Below, piece by piece: positions 33,256-41,637 of a DNA stretch of 64,000 nucleotides. Under the pieces are notes generated by a model. It had not been told where the DNA came from, did no database searches, and was given only the letters and a program-made list of their open reading frames with translations. Numbering within the stretch: position 1 is the stretch's first letter; the number at the start of each line of letters is the position of its first letter. The stretch comes from Ornithinibacillus sp047228935 (GTDB lineage Bacteria > Bacillota > Bacilli > Bacillales > Amphibacillaceae), in NCBI RefSeq assembly GCF_047228935.1, contig NZ_JBFEGG010000003.1, forward strand, positions 372,001-436,000, in the 5' to 3' direction. Made by a program: the position numbers and the translations under genes.

Positions 33256-35361
33256 GTGAACAGCTTGTATATTTCAAGTAGAGAGCGAAAAATAATAGAG
33301 ATTCTTTTTCAGTCTGAAGAGGATGTCACGGTAAAAGTAATTGCGGAAATGCTGGATGTTAGTGAACGAACCATTCATAGAGATTTAAAAAACATTACTG
33401 GAATTTTATCGGATTACGATCTTGAATTAGTAAAACGGTCTGGAATTGGACTTCGAATCATTGGAACGAATCAGAACAAACAAGAATTCCTTAAAGCATT
33501 GAATAATCAAACCTTTTCAGAATTTACATCTGAAGAGCGACGAGCTATTATTTTATCCTCTCTTTTAGAGGCGAAGGAACCAACAAAACTGTTCACCCTT
33601 GCCAATGAATTAAATGTAACGATTGCAACGATAAGTCATGATTTAGATCAACTTGAAGGAGAACTCGAGTCCTTTAACCTGCAATTAATTCGTAAAAGAG
33701 GATATGGGGTAGAAATAAACGGGGAAGAAATTAAAAAGCGAGCTGCCTTAAGTCAGATTATCACAACGTATATTGAGCCATTTAAGATTGTTTCGCTAAA
33801 TCAAGATATTTCTTCTAAATGGGAATCACCATCAGAAGTAATCTCAAGTCGTTTACTTGGATCTGTTGATCCGAAAAAGCTTTTCATCATACAAAATGTG
33901 GTCGAAAAGGTAAGACGAGAATTGCCACATGAATTGGCGGATAATTCTTATATTGGATTGGTCGTTCACTTAGCACTTGCAATGGAACGACTTCAAAAAG
34001 GTGAACATATTACATTTGATACAGAGTATATGGATCAAATTAAGGAAACAATAGAATATTCAATTGCCAGAAAGATTATTCAAGACCTTGGCAAGGCATT
34101 ATCTCTTGATATCCCAACGGATGAAATTGGCTATATTACGATGCATCTAATGGGGGCAAAGCTACAATTAAGCAAGAATTATTTTATTGAAGATTCCACT
34201 ATGGATATAGCGGTAAAAGCGAATGAGTTAATACAATTTGTAAGCTCCAATTTATCTGTCGATTTAACGGATAATATCTCATTATTAAATGACCTAGTTG
34301 CACATTTAAAGCCAACGGTCTACCGGATTAAGCAAGGAATGCCTATTAAAAATCCAATGCTTAAAGTCATTAAAGAAGATTATCTGGAGCTCTTTGATTT
34401 GATACGACAAGGTGTTAGTGAAATTTTTAACGAAATGAAAATTCCAGATGCTGAAATTGGCTATCTGGTTTTACACTTTGCAGCGACATTATTGAATAAA
34501 AATGATATTCGGATACATGCATTAGTTATTTGTTCTAGCGGAATTGGTACCGCGAAAATATTAGCTTCGAAATTACTTCAAAAAATACCAGAAATAGAAC
34601 AGGTAGAAAATAAATCGATATTCGATTTAGATGAGCTTAATCTAGATGACTATGAAGTTATTATTTCCACCATTCCATTATCCGGAATTGATCGGGAATA
34701 TATAGTAACTTCTCCAATGTTGACCGATGTAGAGGTCCAACGTATTCAGAAAATGATTCGAAAAAGAAAATTACAATCTAAACCAAAGCTTTACGAAACA
34801 CCGTTCACAAGTGGTGGAAATGAGCTTAGGCAGGATTTTATTTATAATTTGAAGGCTACACAACAATATTCGGAAATTATTCTTTCATTATTAGAAGTCT
34901 TTCAAGTAAACGCTATATTAGAACCAACTTCGATGGAGGTATTAAACACTATCTGCACAGAACTGGAAGCTTTAGAAATTATTCGGAATAAACGGGTCAT
35001 CCACGACAAATTGATAAAGCGTGAACAAATAAGCGGTTTGGGTATCCCGAACACGTCGATGTCATTATATCATGCTAGGTCTGATGAGGTTGTTAAACCT
35101 TGTTTCCGAGTCTATACATTACCTAACCCTATCCTCGTGCGGGGGATGGATGAAGCAGATATGGAAATTAATACTATATTGCTTATGTTAGCACCTGAAA
35201 ATACGAGTAAAGAAGTATTAGAAATTTTAAGCTATATTAGTAATTTACTGATCCAAAGAGAAGAGAATATTAGGTTATTTGAATTAGGGGATGAAATAAA
35301 AATCAAAGAATTTCTTACTAAGCAATTTCAACGATTCTTAAAGGAAAAAAATCTATTTTAA
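33256..35361 (+). CDS. mtlR: Mannitol operon activator MtlR
   Basis: A 701-residue PTS-controlled activator. Order: two N-terminal helix-turn-helix regions (ERTIHRDLKNI near residue 40; a second near 120), two PTS regulation domains with regulatory histidines (about 190-400), a EIIB-like domain (VICSSGIGTAKILASKL near 425) and a EIIA-like domain at the C-terminus (histidine in SLYHARSDEV). Phosphorylation by HPr activates, that by EIIA/EIIB-Mtl inhibits. The start is GTG 33256 or TTG 33265; the latter matches B. subtilis MtlR better, both share the GGAGGGGGG site. Confidence 0.95.
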   Translation: MNSLYISSRERKIIEILFQSEEDVTVKVIAEMLDVSERTIHRDLKNITGILSDYDLELVKRSGIGLRIIGTNQNKQEFLKALNNQTFSEFTSEERRAIILSSLLEAKEPTKLFTLANELNVTIATISHDLDQLEGELESFNLQLIRKRGYGVEINGEEIKKRAALSQIITTYIEPFKIVSLNQDISSKWESPSEVISSRLLGSVDPKKLFIIQNVVEKVRRELPHELADNSYIGLVVHLALAMERLQKGEHITFDTEYMDQIKETIEYSIARKIIQDLGKALSLDIPTDEIGYITMHLMGAKLQLSKNYFIEDSTMDIAVKANELIQFVSSNLSVDLTDNISLLNDLVAHLKPTVYRIKQGMPIKNPMLKVIKEDYLELFDLIRQGVSEIFNEMKIPDAEIGYLVLHFAATLLNKNDIRIHALVICSSGIGTAKILASKLLQKIPEIEQVENKSIFDLDELNLDDYEVIISTIPLSGIDREYIVTSPMLTDVEVQRIQKMIRKRKLQSKPKLYETPFTSGGNELRQDFIYNLKATQQYSEIILSLLEVFQVNAILEPTSMEVLNTICTELEALEIIRNKRVIHDKLIKREQISGLGIPNTSMSLYHARSDEVVKPCFRVYTLPNPILVRGMDEADMEINTILLMLAPENTSKEVLEILSYISNLLIQREENIRLFELGDEIKIKEFLTKQFQRFLKEKNLF

Positions 35362-35375
35362 GGAGTGCATCAAGG

Positions 35376-35813
35376 GTGACTAAAGAAATTTTAACTCAGG
35401 AAAATATTCATTTAAATGAGGCGTTTGATTGCAAAGAGGACGCAATTCGATATACGGGTAAAATTCTTGTGAAGAATGGATATGTAGAAGAAGAATATAT
35501 AGAAAAAATGCTAGAAAGAGAAGAGCTCTCTTCCACTTATATGGGAAACAACGTCGCTATTCCACATGGTACAGAAGGTGCTAAACAAGATATAAAGGAA
35601 ACTGGAATATCCGTCGTTACAGTGCCAAGTGGTGTTGAATTTGGACCAGGAAAAATTGCTAAAGTATTAATCGGTATTGCCGGTAAAGGTGATGAACATT
35701 TAACCGTATTATCGAAAATTGCAATTGTTCTTTCGGAAGAAGCTAATATTGAGAAAATCCTAGCAGCAAAAACCAAAGATGACATACTACGTCTTTTTAA
35801 TGAGGTGAACTAA
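35376..35813 (+). CDS. mtlF: Mannitol-specific PTS component EIIA
   Basis: A 145-residue phosphocarrier. The active histidine is in NNVAIPHGTEGAKQDI near residue 66. It relays phosphate from HPr to the EIIB part of MtlA. GTG start with AAGGAG upstream. Its stop is directly followed by the GTG of mtlD, so the two are coupled. Confidence 0.96.
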   Translation: MTKEILTQENIHLNEAFDCKEDAIRYTGKILVKNGYVEEEYIEKMLEREELSSTYMGNNVAIPHGTEGAKQDIKETGISVVTVPSGVEFGPGKIAKVLIGIAGKGDEHLTVLSKIAIVLSEEANIEKILAAKTKDDILRLFNEVN

Positions 35814-36968
35814 GTGCTAGCTGTACATTTTGGAGCAGGAAATATTGGTAGAGGCTTTATTGGTGCACTATTGTATCAATCTAATTACCACACAACATTT
35901 GTCGATGTAAATGGTGCAGTTATTGATGAAATTAATGAGAAACAGGAATATAATGTGGTACTAGCCGGGGAAGAAAAGGAAACATTTAATGTAAAAGATA
36001 TATCTGGGATTAATAGTATGATAGATTCCGAAAAAGTAATCAATGCTATTACAAAAGCGGATCTAATTACAACTGCAGTTGGTCCAAATATATTGAAATT
36101 AATATCTGAGCTCATTGCATCTGGGCTGAGGGCTCGATTACAAACGAATCCAATACCACTTAATATTATTGCATGTGAGAACATGGTAGGTGGTAGTGAT
36201 CTGTTAAGAGAAAAAGTTTATGAGCATCTGTCAAAAGAGGAAATAGCTCGTATGGATGAACTTATTGGATTTCCGAACGCTGCGGTTGATCGGATAGTCC
36301 CTAATCAGAATAATAAAGATCGCTTAGAGGTTATGGTAGAACCATACTTTGAATGGGTGGTCGATAAGTCAGCTGTGAAAGGAGAAATTCCTAAAATTAA
36401 TGGGGTTACTTATGTGGATGACTTAAAACCATATATTGAACGGAAGCTTTTCACTGTAAATACTGGCCACGCAGTTCCAGCGTATTTAGGTTATAAGCTG
36501 GGGTATCGTACTATTGTTGATGCAATGAAGGATGAGACTATCCAGGAAACCTTAACTGGGGCATTATTGGAATCTGGTGAAGCAATTATTCAAACTTACC
36601 ATTTTGATAGAGATAAACACCATGAATACATCCAAAAAATTATTAAACGATTCCAAAATCCATATATTTCGGATGAGGTTACACGTGTGGCGAGAGGACC
36701 AATTCGCAAGCTTGGTCCAAATGATCGGTTAATTCGTCCAGCGCTTATGTATATGGACATAACGGGAAAAAGCCCTTCGAATCTATCTAAGGTTATTGCA
36801 GCTGCATTAAATTATGAATATGATGAAGATGCAGAAGCGGTTGAATTAAAGAATATGGTTACAAAAAGAGGTTTTGAAGATACATTGATCAGCATTTCTG
36901 GACTTGATGCAGAACATGCATTAGTTTCTATTGTAATGAAAGAGTTAGAAAATATACATGTAAGGTGA
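35814..36968 (+). CDS. mtlD: Mannitol-1-phosphate 5-dehydrogenase
   Basis: A 384-residue NAD-dependent enzyme turning mannitol-1-phosphate into fructose-6-phosphate. The nucleotide-binding start is VHFGAGNIGRGFIG, and the catalytic lysine region is in ERKLFTVNTGHAVPAYLGY. The GTG start has GAGGTG inside the end of mtlF. It completes the operon, so mannitol use is fully encoded here. Confidence 0.97.
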   Translation: MLAVHFGAGNIGRGFIGALLYQSNYHTTFVDVNGAVIDEINEKQEYNVVLAGEEKETFNVKDISGINSMIDSEKVINAITKADLITTAVGPNILKLISELIASGLRARLQTNPIPLNIIACENMVGGSDLLREKVYEHLSKEEIARMDELIGFPNAAVDRIVPNQNNKDRLEVMVEPYFEWVVDKSAVKGEIPKINGVTYVDDLKPYIERKLFTVNTGHAVPAYLGYKLGYRTIVDAMKDETIQETLTGALLESGEAIIQTYHFDRDKHHEYIQKIIKRFQNPYISDEVTRVARGPIRKLGPNDRLIRPALMYMDITGKSPSNLSKVIAAALNYEYDEDAEAVELKNMVTKRGFEDTLISISGLDAEHALVSIVMKELENIHVR

Positions 36969-36975
36969 ACTTGTT

Positions 36976-37003
36976 AAAATCACACTTAAAGTGTGATTTT
37001 TTT
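36976..37003 (+). terminator. Terminator of the mtl operon
   Basis: AATCACACTT pairs with AAGTGTGATT around a minimal loop, then T7. Confidence 0.92.
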
Positions 37004-37123
37004 GTTTTGATATATCCATGTCAAAATCATCGATATTTTTTTGAATATTGAAACATTTATAACAACCTTTTCGTATTATTAATAGATTAGTTTACAGTAG
37101 TAATATTAACTTGCCTTTAATGA

Positions 37124-37151
37124 TTGACATTGGATACCCTTTTTATATAGT
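37124..37151 (+). promoter_or_regulatory. Promoter before the 37316 gene
   Basis: TTGACA (37124-37129), 16 bp, TATAGT (37146-37151), leaving a leader of about 160 bases. The rest of 37004-37315 shows nothing clear. Confidence 0.6.
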
Positions 37152-37315
37152 CGAATTGCCCATTTTACCTCTGGAGTTTAGCTTGGTTCGCAAGTGATTT
37201 AATCATGATTGGAATACGTTAATTACAGTGTAGGTACTGTGATTGGTTATGTCATATTGATGGCTTAACGTCAAAATAGAAGTTAGGATGTAGGATTGTA
37301 TAGGGGGATATTAGG

Positions 37316-37735
37316 ATGAGAAAGAAAGTTATTATATTTATTGGAATATCTTTGTTCTTTGTTTTATTAATTATTTTAAGTTTAAAAGGCTCATTTCCTC
37401 CTAGTTTCAGTATAGGAAACCCCTCAGCAAAAGATATATTAGAAGGAAATCCGGATGTTGACATTTTGATGCTAGATGGACTAATATATTCGGAAGCTAC
37501 AAATTTGGAATGGTTTAAAGAAAGTAATTATACGAAGGGTTCACTAATTGGTGAAATTAAGAAACAGACCTTTAATCCGTTTTGGTACCAAAACTTTTAT
37601 GCTACGAACCTACCAGAAGGGTCAAAAATATATTCTGTCAGTGAAAAAGAATATTCAAAAGGTGATGCACCAAGCATAATTATTGTGGAACATAATAATG
37701 AGATATTGATTTATCATTCATTAGTAGAAGGTTAG
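37316..37735 (+). CDS. Membrane-anchored hypothetical protein
   Basis: A 139-residue protein with one hydrophobic N-terminal segment (KVIIFIGISLFFVLLIILSL, residues 4-23) and no lipobox cysteine, so an anchored extracytoplasmic protein. The outer part has DVDILMLDGLIYSEATNLEWF followed by a sheet-rich stretch ending IIIVEHNNEILIYHSLVEG. It resembles small uncharacterised Bacillaceae proteins; no function recognised. GGGGGATA precedes the start. A small two-helix protein gene lies 90 bases on. Confidence 0.7.
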   Translation: MRKKVIIFIGISLFFVLLIILSLKGSFPPSFSIGNPSAKDILEGNPDVDILMLDGLIYSEATNLEWFKESNYTKGSLIGEIKKQTFNPFWYQNFYATNLPEGSKIYSVSEKEYSKGDAPSIIIVEHNNEILIYHSLVEG

Positions 37736-37824
37736 AACCATCGGATCATTACATCGGCGAACTTGAACGGTAACATGAATTTAATGGTTATCATGATAAA
37801 AATAATGGAAAAGAGGGGGATAGC

Positions 37825-38052
37825 ATGAATAAAAATACTGGGTTTATACTAGGCTCACTATTCGTTCTAACAGGTGGCGTAATCTATACAATCGAACGGT
37901 TAAGTTCTAATATATATTGGTTAGGACAAATTAATTCGGGAGCATATCCGCCTACTCCAGAAAATTCAGTACCTGATAATTTCTTTACGTGGTCTTTTCT
38001 TTTAATAGGGATTGTTTTACTAATATATTCTTATATGAAAGCTAAACCTTAA
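37825..38052 (+). CDS. Small two-helix membrane protein, hypothetical
   Basis: A 75-residue protein with hydrophobic segments at about 7-23 (FILGSLFVLTGGVIYTI) and 52-70 (FTWSFLLIGIVLLIYSY), joined by an extracytoplasmic loop rich in proline and asparagine. No motif recognised. AAAGAGGGGGA precedes the ATG. It may be in one transcript with the preceding gene. Confidence 0.65.
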   Translation: MNKNTGFILGSLFVLTGGVIYTIERLSSNIYWLGQINSGAYPPTPENSVPDNFFTWSFLLIGIVLLIYSYMKAKP

Positions 38053-38087
38053 GTTAAACATTAGTACTTAAAAATGGAAAAAATAGG

Positions 38088-38154
38088 TTTACAACCTAAT
38101 GAATTTTCTGTATACTGATGGAGTAATAAACATTCAAAATATTATAAAAGGAGG
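38088..38154 (+). promoter_or_regulatory. Strong promoter and ribosome site of the 26-residue peptide gene
   Basis: TTTACA (38088-38093), 17 bp, TATACT (38111-38116) and then AAAGGAGG (38147-38154) nine bases before an ATG. All elements are near consensus. Confidence 0.75.
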
Positions 38155-38163
38155 TTGTATATC

Positions 38164-38244
38164 ATGATCAGAGTAAATCAAACACTAAATAAACTAAATA
38201 ATACGCGAAATACAACCTACTGGTTACGTAAGTCCTTTAATTAA
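38164..38244 (+). CDS. 26-residue peptide, possible leader peptide
   Basis: ATG at 38164 opens a 26-codon frame beginning MIRVNQTLNKLNN and ending TTYWLRKSFN. It is basic, rich in Asn and Thr, and not hydrophobic. It has a near-consensus promoter and ribosome site, and its stop is followed 16 bases later by a terminator and then by a second one before the acetyltransferase-fusion gene. That arrangement fits a leader peptide whose translation decides read-through, as in antibiotic-inducible genes of Firmicutes, but a free-standing small peptide gene is possible. I recognise no family. Confidence 0.6.
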   Translation: MIRVNQTLNKLNNTRNTTYWLRKSFN

Positions 38245-38260
38245 CCATTACTGAATTTAT

Positions 38261-38371
38261 ACCATGGGATGTATTGTGCATTCTATGGTTTTTTAATTTA
38301 AATTATGATTGATTTGTTCATTATGAATAAATCTAATTGGGGAACCATTCTTATTCAGGGTGGTTCTTTTT
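38261..38371 (+). terminator. Two tandem terminators between peptide and acetyltransferase fusion
   Basis: First: ACCATGGGATG (38261-38271) pairs, with G-T pairs, with CATTCTATGGT (38279-38289), then T6. Second: GAACCAT (38342-38348) pairs with GTGGTTC (38360-38366), then TTTTTG. AACCAT at 38243-38248, over the peptide stop, can pair with ATGGTT (38285-38290) and would break the first stem. Confidence 0.7.
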
Positions 38372-38435
38372 GTTTTAGTAAGGTGATATTAAAGATTGTA
38401 AATCAGGTATTGAATGAAAGGGAGATGAAAGTTTT

Positions 38436-41400
38436 ATGGACATCAAGATCGTAAAGTACGATGAAAGCTATGCAGCTAAAGTTGCAGATATGTGGAACCA
38501 TAGTCGCGATGGCTGGGGTGGGGCAAACACGGTAGATACAGAAGAGTCAATTTTACATCGGGAGAGGAATTCAACTAATATTCATACTTTCCTTGCTTTA
38601 GAAGGAGAAAAGGTTGTTGGGTATTGCGGATTTAGTGAGTATCGCGATGATGAAGGGGCTTTATATATTCCGCTTTTAAATGTACGTGATGATTATCATG
38701 GGAAAAAGATTGGGAAGAAATTATTGCTAACTGCACTTGAAGAAGCAATTAGCTTAAAGTGGCCAAGACTAGATTTGTACACATGGCCAGGTAATACGAA
38801 GGCTGTTCCATTATATAAAAAATGTGGGTTTTTCTGGGAAGAGCGCGATGATACAACGCATTTAATGAACTTTATGCCAACAGTGTTACATACTGAAGCG
38901 GTAGCCGATTTTTTTAAGGACGCTAATTGGTATGATATGAGTACGAGAGAAATTGAAGTAAAGCCTGATGGAAGAGTAGAAAATGATTTCCATTACTATG
39001 AATATTCATGGGAAAAAGAGAATCAAACATTGAGAATAGAATTTGAACGAACTGGAAGAGGAATTAGGTTAATCGAAACAGATGATTATTATATTGCAGC
39101 ATCAGTCCATGAGCATCAACTAGTTTTTGGTGACCAGTACGAAGTTAGGTACACCATTACAAATAAAACTGGTAAACCACTGCAGATTGACTTAAATGGT
39201 GTCAGCAATAAAAATATTGAATACTCATTTGAAAAATCAATAGATGTTACTGACGAGGTAGAGGTTATCGGAAGCTTTTATATAAATCCAATAGAAGAAG
39301 AACAGAATTCATTCCGAACACATCCTACAGTGAAGACAATTGTTAAAATTAATGGTAAGGAAGCAACCTTTAAACTGGGAATTTTACCGAAATATCCAGC
39401 GCAAGTTACAGCCTATTTTCAAGAAGATTTAACATTTAAAGGGAATAAAAACACATTCTACTTAGACTTAATGAATAATTTCTCTGAAAAAATTCATTTT
39501 GAAGTAGAGCTTCCAGATTCACCAATCATGGAGATACAAACTAAACAATTACATTTAGAAATGAATCCTAAGGAAAGAAAATCAATAGCTTTCCAGTTTG
39601 TAGTAAAAGAATTTGGCTTTTATGAAGCATCTCTACCTATTAAAGCAATCAAAAACAACGGGGAAACTGTCGAATTCACAAGATTAATCGGTATTCCATT
39701 ACGAGGAATCGGTGCGAAATTCACTGGAGCTGATGAAGAAAAGGTTCAATTGTTTAATGGACAATATTTTGCAAGTTTAAACAAAAAAGGGAATACCATC
39801 GATATAGGTAGGAAAAAACAGGATAGCAGCATTCGTCTGATGACACCGAAAGTTGGGAAACCATACTCTGAGGAACTTGCTAAAGCAAAATATAGTAATA
39901 TAGAGTTTTTTGAAGAGGATGCAATGATTGGCGCGAAAATTACCTATATTCTTAAAGCCCTTCCATCTATTAAACTACATTTTATTATCAAGTTATATCG
40001 TGACGGGCTTGTAGTAAACTATTATGAAGTAGAAAATGTGTTAGATGTAAAAACAACTGAATTGATCTGGGTTAATCAGCCTATCTTTTTAGGATTAGAC
40101 AAGGCTATTATTCCTTACAAAGGGGAAGTAGTGGAGCTAACTGACTCGATTGGTAATTCCTATGAATATTGGGATGATAGTCAAGTAACGGAGAATTGGA
40201 TATTTTCTAAAGGGGCAATAGATCCAGTCGGTATTTGCTGGGAATCACCTAGTAAAGTACATTTTGATTCATGGTATCACTACTTTGAGCATGAACTAGG
40301 GAAAATTGATTCTAGAAGTATCCAAAGAACCAGTCCAATCGTATTCTCTATCGGTGCCTTTCATGAGGTGGAGAGCTTCCGAGCATTTGCGAATCATACG
40401 AGCTCTAAAAAAGTGAAACATGTTAATCACTTAAGAGTTTCTTTAGAAAATAACAATCCGTTCGTTCAAGGTGAGAAGGCTATCGTAAAAGTAACAGACT
40501 ATAAATCAAATCACCTTCATGGAGAATTGTCGGTTTCACTTCCAAATTTAGAAAAGCTTGTAGAAGAAAAAGTAGATCGAGAAAAGAAGAAAACGGAGTG
40601 GTCTGCTGAATTACTATTAGGAGAACTATCACCTATTTCAATAGTTAAAGTAAACGCAAGTCTAGATGCAACGGTTCAAGAACTAGAAACACTTGTTATT
40701 CAACAAAGGGACGGTAATATCGAGCAAGTTGTTGGAGATGAGCAAGGGATGGATGTATGGAAGTTGAATAATGGGGTGATAGAATTTAAAGCAGCACCAG
40801 AGTTTTTCCCGGCACTTCATTCGCTTACCTATCAAGGTCATGAATGGCTAGATACTTCCTTCCCTACGCTTCAACCAAAACTATGGTGGAATCCGTGGTC
40901 TGGTGGGATTTCAAGCGGGTTAGCAGAAATTAGACCACATTCATTAGCAAAAGAAACTACAAAGGCTGATTTTGCTAACCTAATAGATAATAAAGGGAAT
41001 AAATGGCAAGGTATTAAGCTTTCTACGACCATTGAACAGAATGAGGAGTTTAAAGGGCTTACTACACATCAATATTTTCTTACACTTCCAGGAGTACCTA
41101 TTTTATGCCATGTTTCAGAACTAGATCAACAGACAGGGAAGTTTTTCAATGGTAAAGTCTGGCAGTCAACTGCATTTTTAAAATCTGATGAAGTAATGGA
41201 AAACAACTGGGTGAATCTACAGGATAAAACCGGAAAGTGGTTGAAACTTGTGGCTGGGAAAGATGAAAATGATTTGAGTGTCGATCGGAACCTTATTGTT
41301 GGTAGCTATAATCGAAAAGAACATCTTCAATTGATTTCTAATGTAGAAAATACGATGAGAGAAGTATATATTAATAAAACGGTGATGCTAACTGGTGCTT

Positions 41401-41522
41401 GGGAGAAATTAAATGTTCCATCGAATTCTACCCAATTTACCAAGCCGAACTTCTATATCTTTACTGATACGGTAATTGATGATAAAGCACAGTATGACCT
41501 ACAGGAGATTTGCTTTAAATAA
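38436..41522 (+). CDS. GNAT acetyltransferase fused to large beta-sandwich region
   Basis: A 1028-residue protein of unusual build. Residues about 1-150 are a GNAT N-acetyltransferase domain: VVGYCGFSEYRDDEGALYIPLLNV, then the acetyl-CoA loop YHGKKIGKKLLL and YKKCGFFWEE. The remaining 870 residues look almost wholly beta-structured, with stretches like alpha-galactosidase NEW3/Ig-like sandwiches (about 300-420) and, towards the end (about 760-1000), a galactose-mutarotase-like part with PKLWWNPWSGGISSG. There is no signal peptide, so the protein is cytoplasmic. Substrate unknown; a carbohydrate-linked or very bulky amine substrate is conceivable. AAAGGGAGATG precedes the start; a terminator pair stands before it. 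Confidence 0.78.
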   Translation: MDIKIVKYDESYAAKVADMWNHSRDGWGGANTVDTEESILHRERNSTNIHTFLALEGEKVVGYCGFSEYRDDEGALYIPLLNVRDDYHGKKIGKKLLLTALEEAISLKWPRLDLYTWPGNTKAVPLYKKCGFFWEERDDTTHLMNFMPTVLHTEAVADFFKDANWYDMSTREIEVKPDGRVENDFHYYEYSWEKENQTLRIEFERTGRGIRLIETDDYYIAASVHEHQLVFGDQYEVRYTITNKTGKPLQIDLNGVSNKNIEYSFEKSIDVTDEVEVIGSFYINPIEEEQNSFRTHPTVKTIVKINGKEATFKLGILPKYPAQVTAYFQEDLTFKGNKNTFYLDLMNNFSEKIHFEVELPDSPIMEIQTKQLHLEMNPKERKSIAFQFVVKEFGFYEASLPIKAIKNNGETVEFTRLIGIPLRGIGAKFTGADEEKVQLFNGQYFASLNKKGNTIDIGRKKQDSSIRLMTPKVGKPYSEELAKAKYSNIEFFEEDAMIGAKITYILKALPSIKLHFIIKLYRDGLVVNYYEVENVLDVKTTELIWVNQPIFLGLDKAIIPYKGEVVELTDSIGNSYEYWDDSQVTENWIFSKGAIDPVGICWESPSKVHFDSWYHYFEHELGKIDSRSIQRTSPIVFSIGAFHEVESFRAFANHTSSKKVKHVNHLRVSLENNNPFVQGEKAIVKVTDYKSNHLHGELSVSLPNLEKLVEEKVDREKKKTEWSAELLLGELSPISIVKVNASLDATVQELETLVIQQRDGNIEQVVGDEQGMDVWKLNNGVIEFKAAPEFFPALHSLTYQGHEWLDTSFPTLQPKLWWNPWSGGISSGLAEIRPHSLAKETTKADFANLIDNKGNKWQGIKLSTTIEQNEEFKGLTTHQYFLTLPGVPILCHVSELDQQTGKFFNGKVWQSTAFLKSDEVMENNWVNLQDKTGKWLKLVAGKDENDLSVDRNLIVGSYNRKEHLQLISNVENTMREVYINKTVMLTGAWEKLNVPSNSTQFTKPNFYIFTDTVIDDKAQYDLQEICFK

Positions 41523-41584
41523 AAGAAGGTACATTCGAATCATTATCATTAACGGTTACGGTTAAATCAGTTGTAAATTAAAAT

Positions 41585-41621
41585 AAAGCGAAGGTAAGTT
41601 GTTATTCCTTACCTTCGCTTT
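41585..41621. terminator. Bidirectional terminator
   Basis: AAAGCGAAGGTAAG (41585-41598) pairs perfectly with CTTACCTTCGCTTT (41608-41621), between convergent genes. Confidence 0.9.
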
Positions 41622-41637
41622 ATAAATATACTATCTA

